From Saxidomus purpurata (taxonomy: Eukaryota > Mollusca > Bivalvia > Venerida > Veneridae): a stretch of 64,000 nt of DNA. The position numbers and the translations under genes are program-made. Under the pieces are notes generated by a model that saw nothing but the letters and a program-made list of their open reading frames with translations, had not been told where the DNA came from and did no database searches. The DNA is taken from positions 20,633,550-20,697,549 of the forward strand of contig JAFMSR010000015.1 in the NCBI GenBank assembly GCA_022818135.1. The letters run 5' to 3'. This document shows, in pieces, positions 36,916-49,139 of this stretch; the first letter of the stretch is position 1, and each line of letters begins with the position of its first letter.

Positions 36916-37067
36916 GACAATTCATTGTAAACAGATTCTCCGATAGGTCTTTTGACAATTAATTGTAAACAGGTTCTTCTATAGGTCTTCTGACAATTAA
37001 TTGTAAACAGGTTCTTCAATAGGTCTTCTGACAATTAATTATAAACAGGTTCTTCAATAGGTCTTCT
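36916..37067. repeat. Minisatellite, four units of 38 bp
   Basis: Units begin GACAATTMATTGTAAACAGG at 36916, 36954, 36992 and 37030, each ending in AATAGGTCTTCT or a close variant. Period is exactly 38 bp with few differences, so the array is fairly young. Confidence 0.9.
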
Positions 37068-37430
37068 TTGGAAAGTATGACTATGCGAACTAGCAGTTGA
37101 AAAATATTTCTTACATCAATCTGAATTAAAGACTAAATACTAAGAAAGGAAAGTTCAACAATAACACATTATTATAACAACTATTTTTATACCATCAGTA
37201 TTATATTTAAATTAAACATTTCGGCGAAAGCCTTCATCGGAGTACATACAAGCAATAGTAAAGTTCAGTGGACTCAGTGACATTATACAGTAAAACATGA
37301 ATATGAAATTGTTTTCCCATATAGTGAAAAAACCTAATGACTAGAAACAAGCACTAACTGTTGAGTATGCCTGCTGTAAAGTCATTTATATCTGTTAAAA
37401 GTGGCATTAAGTGGTGTCGTTCAGGTCATT

Positions 37431-38188
37431 GTCCTTTTTGAGCTATTGGCGAACTGGCACGATTTATTGAGTGTAATAAAGTGAAGTGATAATAATGTTA
37501 ACAATTTCCACACTTTCATTTATTATATACCTACATGTACTTAGGTTTGTCTGAATTTTCTTTAGTACTTGTGCAGTGAAATACAGCATCCCGTATCAAA
37601 TTTTCCGTATTAGGTTAATTTAGCCGTATATTAGCTGTCAATCGCGTAGGTTGTACACACATATTCACGCATATTCATTCATTTTTCGTCCGATAAATAG
37701 TCCAGATTGCTGCAGTAAAATAAGTTAAATTTAGTGTCGTCAAATTTGTTTAATGTCACATTTGAAGAAAAATAAGTAAGTTAAACGATGTCTTTTGCGC
37801 ATTAAATTAACCAGAAATATGATTTACAAATCTGCATTTATTTTTTATCAATGTTGTATTTCCCCGAACTTTATCTAACGAGTAGGAATACATCATTGTA
37901 ACCTTAAAACGCGAAATACGATTGGATGCGCTTGTTTACATACGTCACGTCGTTACGTCATTTACGGCACGTCGTCCTTGTTTAAACGTGCTGTATTTTA
38001 TCGTAAAGTAAAATCAACCGCTTGTGAGATTTTAAGAAGGTACAAGTGACGTCACTGACGTCATATTAAACGTAACACGAAATAGCGCGTTATGTTGATT
38101 TCACGCCATTTACCAAAAAAGTATGACACAAATTAACGTTTATATAAAACTAAACAGCATATTCGGTAACAAGTTTATAATAAAAGTT
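37431..38188. other. Non-coding region with clustered ACGTCA motifs
   Basis: No gene. Several ACGTCA/TGACGT motifs near 37942-38063, including TGACGTCA palindromes at 38047-38054 and 38056-38063. They lie just upstream of a fold-back element and may be part of a larger repeat. Confidence 0.4.
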
Positions 38189-38338
38189 ATATTATAACAG
38201 TCGGTTGATCTGTGTGTGTATCTTCTCGTTGACTGCATAGATCAGGATCACACTCGTGGCTCCGCCTCTCGTGTGATCCGGAACTATACAGCCAACTCAA
38301 AATATACGACCCCGCAGATCAACCGACTGTTATAATAT
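38189..38338. mobile_element. 150-bp fold-back element with perfect 24-bp arms
   Basis: The 24-bp arm at 38189-38212 (ATATTATAACAGTCGGTTGA and CTG) is the exact reverse complement of 38315-38338. A second inner palindrome, GGATCACAC...GTGTGATCC, lies at 38245-38279. The exact arms suggest recent activity or gene conversion. No coding frame. Confidence 0.8.
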
Positions 38339-39424
38339 TCGATATGTACAGGGTGATTCACAAAATATTATACCACATTTTATTAAACTGCTCATAACCA
38401 TTTCTTAGTTATGTCTCCGGATTTACGGACGGGGTCATCACCCAAACTACATCATTCAGCTCTCGACGGAGGATAATTTGTACATTGCCATAAGCGAAAC
38501 ACGACAATGATATATCAATTTGAAAATGAAAATAAATGGTTACATCTTTTAGGTAATTTAATGCACCATTTATAAAACGCAAAATTTCATACTTTTGTTT
38601 TCGTCTGTTTATTTCTGCACAGTATATTCTGTCTCTTTACAATCTGTATATTATACCGTTTAAGTGCACGAATACCACGCAGTTTCCATGCGTTATCTGC
38701 CATTTTGTAATTGTACACATATATGTATCGACATTAAATTTCCAGATGCATAGAAGCTTCAGTATCTAATTACATCTGGCAGGTTAAAGCAAATTAAATG
38801 TTCTGCTCTTAGAATATTATGGCTACAGCTGTGTTTCATCATTCAAAATCAATTAATAAAAGAGCATGCTGTTGATAATATGTGAGGGGAAGTGATAATC
38901 TCGCTCGTTACAACTTACATACCTCTCCCCCGTACTATAACTTGTGCTTAATTTGTATCTCCTATTTGATTGAACTGCAAACTGGAATCAGTATCACTGG
39001 TAAGGTATCCTGCGAATGCATAAACTATGTATTGTTCAAAATAAAACATTGTCGTATCATTTTTTCACTTAAACGAGGTGTTATCTTTAATATTTATTTA
39101 ACATATGTATCAGTGCACGAATTAATTAACTTCAAAAAAAGAGCATGAAGTGATTAGGACCGGAGCCTTTTCGAGCCAGGCTGTATATATATTTACAAGG
39201 ACACATGATAACCACGATAAGAATATATTTCAATACATCGTCCCATCCAAATCATTCTCCGATAGAAGATAATTAGAAGAAACTTATTATTTCGAAATTC
39301 GGCTCTTAAAACAATTTGGGAATAGGTCATCGAAAGTTTTCAAGGCTTATTCACACTTGTCAATATATAAGATTTTTTTGTTATCCATTACTTTAAAGGA
39401 CACAGGGAAATAAACGCGATCACA
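38339..39424. other. Non-coding region
   Basis: No recognisable gene or element. The 88-codon frame at 38882-39148 has no domain. Confidence 0.4.
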
Positions 39425-41870
39425 AAATAAGGCACGCTGTACCCTGCTACAAATATGTCTTTTCATATTGTTTTAATGACCCTATTTGACAAGAGGTCAT
39501 TTTAATGTGATATCTTAATCAGTTAATTTGTTTTCAATACTATATGGCAAAAGATAGAAGAAAGCTTAGAAAATTCTCAGCAAATTATGTTTGGCAATTG
39601 CCATAGGATTAGTCAATAAAAGGTCTCTTCTGTTTAAGTATGTGTCTTTCTTAAAGTCAGACGTCCATGGCTCTTTAATCAAGCAAACATGCACTGTCAC
39701 GAAAATAAGGTTGGAGGAATGATGACATTATCCGATACATTTCATGTAACACAAACAGACAAATGCAAATCAATGAAAATGAATTAAGTTTAGACATTGC
39801 TCTATTTATTAAGTATGTTTATACATATTAATTCTGTATGCATTTTCATCTCTTGTCGCAGTTTGGATAAACTTTTTATCACTATCGGGAGTTACCGCTC
39901 TAACAAGTGTGTGATTGTTATGTCAAGAAACATTCTACAAAAGTAAGAAAAAGGTGCAAAATTTACATTTAGATTAAGGTTTATCCTATCTCATTGTATT
40001 TATGCATACAGTCATTGCACAAGAAAATTAACTTTCCTGTTTTTGTTTACGTTCCTTGGCTCAATCCTCTATAAAATTAAAGCACAGAAAACCAATGATA
40101 ATACTTGCATGTTTTACGTGTTTGATTTCTAAGAAGTATAACACATCTCTCCTTGTGATGTATTTTGAAAGGTGTATCTTGCAGTAAACAATTTATTTTC
40201 CTTGGTGAAAGTTGATTCCTCAAACATACATTTAATTTTCAAAACGCCTCTTCCTGTATTCACTTTTAGGTTTTCGATAAACATTTAATCAATGTTTTCG
40301 TTACTGGTATACCGACTCTTTTTGAAAGCATGAAGCCTGTAGAAAGAGGGGAATTAGGTAATTACATGAACATGTCTTAAAAGGAAACAGATTCTGAAAA
40401 TAATATATAAAAATATCTGGTAATTTGTCTTCTTCCAAATCCACTGTTTTAAAGTAAGTTTGGAGAATCTAGAAATAAAGAACTGCCTCATGCGGAACGC
40501 CGCGAAACTTCATTGACTTCTAAGAATAATGCTGCTGTAAATGCAAAAGTATCAGAAGACGCGCGATTTACAGACAGCAGCATTAGTGGGTATCTCATAT
40601 AAGGGTTTTCACAAAATTATGGATACACTAGAAATACACGAGAAAAGCGGCTTTATCTCATATCTACATAATATCGAGTGCAATGTCATTAAAATCATAT
40701 CCTAAATTTCGCTCGTTTACTATCCACGATTAGGATGATTCCGTTAGCAAAATGAACGAAGATACTGGACTCAAAGTTTAATGAGTTTATGGATTCAATG
40801 TCTTTATCAAACTCGTATCATTTAATCATGGTTTTGTGCTTTCCGACATCCAGTTTCAGTTAAAAGCATAATCTTATGTCTGACAATGTCTCGTTACAGA
40901 ACATTGATTTTATTAAAGGTTTTGACAGCCTTTCATCACTAAGTTATCAGTACATGTCGTTATGATTTAAATGTCCCTCGCTTTTAGGTGAAACTGATAG
41001 TGTTATCACTGAATGCCCGTCGCTGCTATCAAACTTCTTCGCCCTGATAATGGGCTGTTAATGTAATGTTCAATGACCAATGAATTTATTAGGGAATGTA
41101 TGTAAACGTATACAGAAACAATATTAAAAGCAGTAAGCGAGATCATTGACTAACAAAAAAAACTACTGTATCTAAAATAAGTGGAAATACCATTTCAATG
41201 TTATAAATTCCGAAGAAAAACGAAGTGACATGATCGTATTAATTTAATCTATCAGAATGACTTAACGACTTTGCTTATCTATTTTTGTATAGATTGAAAC
41301 TTTTGATTTTGATTTGTGAAACTTAACGTATATATCAGGTACCTTCTTAAAACGTTCGTTTCAAATTAATCGTACACGCCTTATTTACACGTTTAATATG
41401 AATGACTTAACGATATACATATTTTTTGACAGATATTGATATTTAGATTACGAATTAATATATACGTTAATAACAGTTGCTACACAAATAAGCACCGTCA
41501 CATTGTTTGTACGCAGTGTCACAAATGATCAAATTTTCATGACAGAAACCCAAATTCATTTTTTTTTTACCAAATTTGAAAATATATCTTACTTCATACT
41601 AGTTACAGTTTGAATCAGAAAGTACATTCTATAATAGCAAAGGTCATTGGACTCATACAATCACTGACATTATCAGTAAGACATGCATACGAAATTGTTT
41701 CTCTATATCGTTATTGTTCCCTTGTGAATACCACTAATCGCTAGAAACAAGCATTAACTATTTCAAATGTCCAATGTTTTGTCAAGTATGCCGTTATGAA
41801 TTGATCGTAATTCAATTGGTTGTACGGCATTGTCCTTTTCTATGCTTTTTATGGGTCAAAATTTCCTAAG
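39425..41870 (+). repeat. Diverged duplication unit D
   Basis: Shares short colinear stretches with B, C and E: AAAATAAGGCACGCTGTACC at 39425; AATTCTGTATGCATTTTCATC at about 39830; CAGTACATGTCGTTATGATT at about 40947; and CATTGTCCTTTTC near 41830. Similarity is weak and broken. No coding content found. Confidence 0.45.
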
Positions 41871-42749
41871 TGTATTACATAGAATATATTAATAAAGTAA
41901 TAACAATTTCTGAAGTTTCATGTAGCAGAAAGTTCCTTGTGTCTTTAAGGAATATACATCTAAGTATTCATGTTAAAAAAAATAACTTTGTGGTTGTCAT
42001 AACATTTGCTTGAAATCACCTCATAGCAACATACTAAATAAATAGCTTACAAAACGTAAACTCCCTCCACAGTGCCATAAATATTTGCATGTTAAACTAA
42101 AGAAGCGTTTATTCACATTTCTCTCCAAATTTATTATTTTCTACCAGATTGGTAGTTAATAGCATGCAGTTCTCTATTCGCATTAACTATTCCAATGAAT
42201 GAATTCAGGTTTATATTCCTTCTGTTATTTCCCTAGTTCGCCAACCCTTTGGTCACCAAACCTTTTAGAAAAATAAACAAAACGACTATTTCCATTACGT
42301 GAGACATTGTCTACGGCAATGTCATGGGATATCCAAAGGTTTTTATGAGTAAATTGAAATTATGAATTACTTCAGTGAAAAAATCTGGCAATACGATACA
42401 GGCTTCGTAACTTTATTTACATGACAGACGTTATAAGCTGCATACTAAAGTATTCGACAAATATATTTCACATATATGTATTTTAAAAAAAAATCACTTC
42501 ATTTGGAAGCTGTCTCCCGATAAGAATAGATGACATCACCAAACCATTAAAAAATCTTATTCTATGATCAAAATGTGGTTCTCTTCACCATTATGTTAAT
42601 TCTGCGTAGATTTAGATTGTGTAGGAAGCATGGACATATTGAAGTCATTCAGTCGACCTTGCTCTGATGATGTCGTTGTACGATATTTCACTCTAAATTT
42701 GTAAGATAAACAAACCCACAAATGTCAAGACAGTCAGAATTGATGAAGA
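41871..42749. other. Non-coding region
   Basis: AT-rich, with no gene or element end recognised. Confidence 0.4.
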
Positions 42750-42870
42750 TTGAACGGAACATTCAGCAAAACTTGAATATTTCATTTGGTCGTCGTAGTC
42801 GTCCGACCACCTCGGAAAACCGGACGATTTTTCTTCGCCGAAGGCCGTCCGGTATTTCGAGGTTCTACTG
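42750..42870 (-). mobile_element. One end of a pogo/mariner-like element
   Basis: Read on the minus strand from TA at 42871-42872 the sequence is CAGTAGAACCTCGAAATACC, then CGGACGGCC...CGTCCGG subterminal inverted motifs and CCGAGGTGGTCGGACGAC. CAGTnnAACCTCG starts flanked by TA are typical of pogo/Tc1-like termini. I did not find the opposite end in the window, so this is a solo end or a truncated copy. Overlapping 65- and 89-codon frames are artefacts. Confidence 0.45.
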
Positions 42871-42872
42871 TA

Positions 42873-44479
42873 TGTGCAACTCATCGTACACCATTGGCCA
42901 GATAACAACTTCACATTGAGTGATAAGTCCCAAGGCGGTGTGTCTGTCGCTTTGCGATTCAATTATTTTAGATGGAGTTCTCGTCCTTAATTATTAGTCT
43001 AATTTTCCAATGTCTGTGCTATTACCCCTATGCCGGAACCACTCTACGCATTTAAACGAAACCACTATTTCTTTTGCATATTATCAGCATATTACGGTCC
43101 AATGACATGAGAGAGACATTTTGGACTTTTGACAAACTATTAAAAATTACAGCATTTCGAGTAAAATATGATACTGGATATGTAATTGTTCCTAACTAAA
43201 GTCTGCTTAGTTACAGTTAAGGGGGAAATACTATGAGAACTTTCTTCTCAAAGGAAGAAATATGCTTAAGTGTGTTATAGACTGTAACTTTTTAAGTTCT
43301 GTTTCGAAATACTTCATATTTTTAAAGACATGCAACCTGTCTCTGGCTATTATTTTTGACGTATACATTTTGCTGATATCAGCCTGTTTATTTTCCTACA
43401 TGAAATATGTATCAAGTAGACAATTACTACAACCAAATAATTATCATTAAGAACGTTGTTTTATATATATTTATACCAGAAACATTGTGTAAATTCTTAC
43501 TTCCCTCATTTTCTAAGAGAAATTTCTGTAACGACATAGAGGCTGCCGTTTTGTGTGGTTGTTGTTGTCGTTTTTGTTAGTAATTGCTAATCATTATTAT
43601 CGTTAATGTTTTGATAACTACTTCATATGGGGTAAAGTTAACCCATTAATACATACATGTACTCTCTGATACTACCCAGTCTGAAATACTCAAACTCCCA
43701 TGTTATTTGAAGTATTATTGTTTTGTTTTAATTGATCTGCTTCTCTTTTGAAATGAAAGTTCCGATTTGGAGTACGTGTGTTATGTCACTTAGTAAGAGT
43801 ACAATGCTTGAAGTCTTAGTTAGTACCCGGCAGCCTGGTTGTACACCGTTCACAGTCCATCAATGTCTTTGGTATCCGGTAGCCGGTAGCCGGACTGTAT
43901 CTAATTGATTAAATGACACACACACCTTTTGCTAGGACTCTAAGCATTGGTAATTTTAGATCACGTGGACATAAATTGTTATCTATAAAAAGAAGCGGTA
44001 GCCAATCGGGACAGCACGAGGTCTCATCCAAGAACACAAGCTAATATCAATGCTCTTATGGACGGATTTCAATTCGGGACAGCACCAAGGTCTAATCAAC
44101 CATATACCGTGCACGAGGGTGATGGACCTTAAAAGACAAGATAACCGGGACAGCGGCTTGTATTCGAGTCATTGGCCGATAGCCATGTTCTTTGAGCGGG
44201 GAACATTTAAAGCAAAACAAAAGTTAGTCCGTCTAACCGTCAGCACGTCCTGTCCGTTGTGCTGCTTTATCATGCTGTGTTCATTGTGCGCCAAATCGGT
44301 ATAGTGTAAATTGTAAATTCTAACATTATAACAGTTTAAACACTGAAATAAAAGAAATGAATGTCGTAATACAATATAGATTAATTCATACTAATTCAGT
44401 TTCTCTCGATTGCGCAAGAAGTTTTTACAATTTAGACAAATCTTTATCGAGACTCACCCAAGCTGGAATCAACGTGAAA
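42873..44479. other. Non-coding region; odd GC-richer patch at 44.0-44.3 kb
   Basis: Mostly AT-rich with no gene. At 44000-44290 there is a GC-richer stretch holding three copies of CGGGACAGC (about 44007, 44075 and 44146) and an 84-codon plus frame with a CPLCC motif and no recognised domain. It could be a decayed exon or repeat; no family identified. Confidence 0.35.
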
Positions 44480-44615
44480 GATAGAGATAGGGTAATGTGG
44501 ACTAAGCTGTATCTTGCCTAAAGACACAACAACCACTTGGCCTCTGGTAGGGATCGAACCAGGAACCCTCAAATTCTGAGGGGAACGCACACAGCCACTG
44601 CACTAAGGCGGCTCC
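44475..44615 (-). mobile_element. tRNA-derived SINE
   Basis: Minus strand: GCCGCCTTAGTGCAGTGGCT head, CCTGGTTCGATCCC B-box, then body GTGTCTTTAGGCAAGATAC. Same family as 17.7, 25.8 and 32.0 kb. Confidence 0.7.
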
Positions 44616-45841
44616 ACATATATTTTGATTAATAAAATCTGCGTTGAAACCGTTTATTAAATAAACATTTATTCACCGTTCAACAAAACTTCGTTGGCAA
44701 TCTAGATAACTTTATAGTAAAACATAAACGTCCTGACACCTGCGCCGGCCGTTCAAATATCAAAAGGGTTAACAGCCATATACAGATTGTTTCATTTGGA
44801 AATTAGATAGATATTTTTGTTTCTTTATAAAAAACATGATGATTATTATTCTCCGTTCTACAATCGATCTGCATCTACTGCCATTCTGTATATTGTCAAC
44901 GACATTTGTTGAGATTCAGAGTCTACTTTGTCATTTAATCAATAGATGTATTACGTTGTAGTGGTTTTTTTTTTCGTCTCATGACAGTCTTTGGTGGGCC
45001 GAACCATGCTTCTGTTTTGTAAGCCTTAAAGAGATGATATTAACACCATGCTCCTGACCGGTTTATTGTCCACTTCTCTATCTTTAGGTACTAACTGAAC
45101 TTTATAAGAACGTTACCATTAACTCGTAATACATGAATAAACTGACTGTTTCTTCGTTGTGCTCTGTAATCAATGTACTGTAGAATGAGAAACTCATTTG
45201 TTTCGGTAATTGGAGAAATGAAGACGTTTTTTTTAGTAATTGTTTAGCCCATTATAATAGATAGAATGCTCCGTTTAATTTAATTGTCTGCTCTAAGTCC
45301 GGCAGTTCGTTGATGACAAAAAGAAAGATCGACAGGAACGAAGCCACAGGAGACATACTATTTTTCACAGAATATGTACGAATAAACACTAACATACTTA
45401 ATGGGAAGCCGTATTTGTCATCCAATAAAACGCTGCTCACTAAATATCAAAATAGTTCTTGGTGTAGTTTGTATTTATTAGTTGTCAAACTATTTTTGGT
45501 TTATTTGTAAATAAGGAAGTGTTTTGGTTAATGGCTGAAAATCATTGTATAAATAAGTCCATGTATTATTCGCCGCAGCCAGGAGTCTAGTTTCGTGAAA
45601 AATTATATTCTAACACGTATTTTTTCTACATTCGGGAACTCTGGGGCATACACAAAGTTCAAGACATATTGTATGTAAATTAAAAGCATGTCCGCACGCT
45701 TTACACCTTTATACAAACAATGAAATAGCAAAATTCAAATGACAAGATGAAAATCATTTCTCGGAGAGCCAAAATGTAAACTTTTGCTTCATACTGATTA
45801 AATTCAATAAACATTGCAACAGGTGTTATATAAGAAATATA
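44616..45841. other. Non-coding region
   Basis: No gene or clear element; short open frames on both strands have no recognisable content. Confidence 0.4.
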
Positions 45842-45845
45842 TTAG

Positions 45846-45925
45846 TCGAGAGTGGGTGATCGAACCTGAAGTTTTGGAGTACAAGTACAGCGTGTTAACC
45901 ACTGGACCACTGATCGGCTCCTAAC
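45846..45925 (-). mobile_element. tRNA-like sequence (SINE head or tRNA pseudogene)
   Basis: Minus strand: GAGCCGATCAGTGGTCCAGTGGTTAACACG (A-box-like TGGTCCAGTGG) and, 40 bases on, CAGGTTCGATCACCC (B-box). About 75 nt long, the size of a tRNA. I could not pair a convincing acceptor stem, so it is probably SINE-derived rather than a working tRNA gene. Confidence 0.45.
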
Positions 45926-46974
45926 GTAGAACAGTTCGAACTCTATTATATGTGATAATGTCATACGGCACAATATGAGGTCATTTGGACGGAATATCGT
46001 GCTGTTTATGGCATAGTGGTACAACATTTCTCTACTCGTTGTATGTTAAATTTATATGTCTTTATTGATTTAAAGCAATAAGTTTGTTTATTCCTGTAAT
46101 ATGGACATACAACCGGCTTCTGCAGACAATATTTGTGTTTAAATATATCGATATTTAGGGCGGAGTTAAGCTCTGTGATGTCACAGTCTCACTAATTGGA
46201 AAAATAAGTGAAATAATCATTTTCATATTGGAGATATTGAGTCAATATGGGGAATACAATTTGCTTTTTTGAATGAAATGGGGATATTTGATTGATCGGG
46301 AAGTAGGGCAAACTGTAGTTAGAGACAAACACGTGAGTCATGTTAGAATTATGATAAAAATACGTCGAGACAGAATCAGTATGTTGACACTGGTGATATT
46401 AGGAGGTAGTTGATAATGTATTATGGTTATAATTTGACCAGAATTAGAGGCTCCGTATGCAAACATGTAGCCATAGACCTATACCACCTTTTGATTCTTC
46501 CGCCGCCGAGGTTTGATAAAATTTGATATTAAGTCTTAAGCTTTGAAATGGCATGTTCATTTCTGCAGAAAAATTATCTTTTGTTGTGGATCTTTTAATG
46601 ACAAATAATGTGCAAATAATATGCATATATACATGTGAGGTAACTGAATTACACAATAAAGACACGGCGTGCGGCCAGTTACAAATGCGTTTACCATTTC
46701 ATAATGTAACTTGTTGATGACAAACACAAAACAATGACATTGGCTTCTAACAGTGTATTCATCTTTCGGCTATTACTAGCCAAGTTCGGGAAGCGTATTG
46801 TATCAAACCGAACGTAGTTTTACTGAAACATCAGTTTTACCCGTTGACTGTAAATGATCGGCCACTTATATTGCTCACCGACATTAAATACTACTGTAAT
46901 GCATGTTATGCCTTTAAATTTGCTTTTTTACCAGCGTCGTTGTCTTAACACTGAATAAGTACATGCCACTCGCA
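45926..46974. other. Non-coding region
   Basis: No gene recognised. Around 46320-46360 the stretch ACGTGAGTCATGTTAGAAT is shared with about 36590-36612 (CGTGAGTCATGTTAGAATGATCAT), pointing to another interspersed repeat. Confidence 0.4.
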
Positions 46975-47240
46975 AAATAATGCGCTCTGTACCGGATACA
47001 GAAATTAAGCGTCGTCTTTCCGATACAAGGCCGTTTTGAATAACAAGAAGCCATTTTCTCGTTTCATAATATGTCATTCAACCCTATTTTATTACTGCTA
47101 ATGGTTAAAGAACTTGAAAGAATCTCCGGTCATGTACTTTGGGCTAATACGATCAATTAGACTGCCATTATCTTTGAAATATGTGTCTTAAATCTAGTGT
47201 TTCCATACCATACTTTCTTCCATATAAATGGAAGCTCAAA
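46975..47240 (+). repeat. Diverged duplication unit E (fragment)
   Basis: AATGCGCTCTGTACCGGATACAG and 'gatacaaggccgtt' match the starts of units B, C and D. Further parallels are ATGTGTCTTAAA and a CAATTAG-type stretch. Only about 270 bp can be followed by eye. Confidence 0.4.
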
Positions 47241-48979
47241 TCAGTAAAATAAAACGATTGCCTAAAGCACTGTAATTAGAAATAATAGAAAGTATGATTT
47301 ATTTCACCGTGAAACTTAATAACTTAAAGGCTAAAACAGTTTACGTACCTTGATATTATAGGTTCGAACCTTAATTTTCAACAGGTCCACAAACAGGTCT
47401 CCTAAAATGTTGATGTACTTGGTTTTATTTCACAACTCAACTTTATAGACAGTTGATAACTATGTACAAAAGTCCAATATTGATGTTCACATAGATGTTG
47501 AATTTTGAAGGGAAGGTCATATAGTTTGGCTGTCGGTTTATTTATTTGATTGTCGATAGATATATCTACATACTACAATTGCCATACAAAATTGTCAATG
47601 TAAAGTTATGAAATTATCATGTAAAGAATATAACACCAGTCCTTCGCTCGAAGATTGCGGGTAACAACAAGAGGTATTTTAGTTACTAAATGAGTCTCAA
47701 ACGCATCCGTTCTTATTTATATATTATGTCCATAGCTTTTATCTAACACGTGTGAATTAAATACAAGAAATCTATGATACAAGTGTAGCACATCGGGCCG
47801 TAGAACAGTGTCTTAAATAAGTCATTGCAAATTCCCCAATGATTTTGAATTTCGCCTTTCGAGAGACAGCTTCCTAGTTTTATGCTATACAAGTAAAAAC
47901 TGTTTCACTCAGTTATTAAAAATTTTATATACTAAAAAGAAACTTTATATTATTAATTTATTATAAGCAAAAGCAATGACTATAATTGATGATACCATCA
48001 CTTAAAGAAAATTTAATAGTAGAGACAAGTCAAATGTTTTTGCCAGCAAGTTCAGAAAAAGTAAAGGTTAGTAAATACATGTTTAAGTTATGTCTGCAAC
48101 CATTCACCCCACACGCAGCATTCGAGTAAATATATTGTTTATTGTTCAGTGACTGTACAGTGATATTTCCATTTAAAATATACTGCGTTTTGTTCATACA
48201 AAAGTTAGAAATGGAGTCATTGTAACAAAAAGGATCCACTTTACCCATTTATTCTGATCTAACAAAAAAAAACATTTTCATTACTTTCTGATATGCATAA
48301 AAGATAAAAGCATCACCCTTTTGGCATTTTTAAAGCTACACACTGAACAGTGGGGTTTACCAATTCTTAATCTATTTTCATTAATTTCATAATATTTGTG
48401 CAAAATACTTTTCACTACTTTATTTACATGTACATTTATTACTAACATCTATATAAAGGGCCGCTGTGCTTATAAATGTTGGCCGCTCATTATATTGAAC
48501 AGTCGCACGATTACCGGAGACGGCAAACTAATTTGATTTAAAAAAGTGATATGGATTCTGTTGACGGAACTTTGTTACATAACTTATTAATATAACAAGT
48601 TTGTTGTTTGTGTCACGTACAAACTTATTAAGTATTGTGATCCTCATGTTGCTTTTCTTTAGATGGAGTTCATAAATGGCTGAAACACTGTTTGATTGCT
48701 TAAGACCGCTATTCAGGATTTACTTAGCAAGACTTAGTGTAGACGCAGTCCGTGTCGATACTGCCGTTACAACTGCTAACGAAATTGGGTAGAGGGACGG
48801 GAATTTAGCACAAGTCAAAATGTATCTGTCAGTTGTTTATTTCGGCGATTCAAAGAAAACACAATGCTTTAATACGCCGAGCGACGCAGTTTTTTACTGG
48901 CCATTTAACTGATAACGTGATAAAATGTGTCATAAGTGTGGAAACCGCTACTTAGGTCAGAGTTTCAACATGTCTTGCT
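47241..48979. other. Non-coding region
   Basis: No gene or element end recognised. Confidence 0.4.
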
Positions 48980-49139
48980 ATTATTATAAATATCACATGC
49001 ACTTGAGAGTGATAGCAGGTATTGTGAACCCGAGAAAAGTAATGTCATCTGAGGCGAAGCCGAGGTTGACATTACTTTTCAAGGGTTTACAATATCTGCT
49101 ATCACCCTCAAGTGCATGTGATATTTATTTTATTATACC
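48980..49139. mobile_element. 160-bp fold-back element with a GAGGCGAAGCCGAGG loop
   Basis: Arms AAATATCACATGCACTTGAG (48988 on) and the inverse CTCAAGTGCATGTGATATTT (about 49107-49126), continued inward by GTGATAGCAG...CTGCTATCAC and AAAAGTAATGTCA...TGACATTACTTTT. The loop is CTGAGGCGAAGCCGAGGT. Nearly the whole element folds into one stem. No coding capacity; the 79-codon frame across it is an artefact. Confidence 0.8.

Larger units (their letters stand above)
32450..37430 (+). repeat. Diverged duplication unit C
   Basis: Colinear but weak similarity to B near 24330-24680 (AACACTCTGTACAGGATACA, CTGACAATTTCAATAGGATC) and to D. Parallel stretches with D are 32790-32830 with 39825-39860 (ATGCATTTTCGTCTC), 34340-34460 with 40918-41020 (AAGTACATGTCGTTATAATT), and 37225-37430 with 41620-41850. 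A LINE remnant and TIR elements interrupt it. No gene is shared. Confidence 0.5.

Noticed and set aside
45846..45925. Functional tRNA gene on the minus strand
   Set aside because: A- and B-box-like segments are present, but no convincing acceptor stem or full cloverleaf could be paired.
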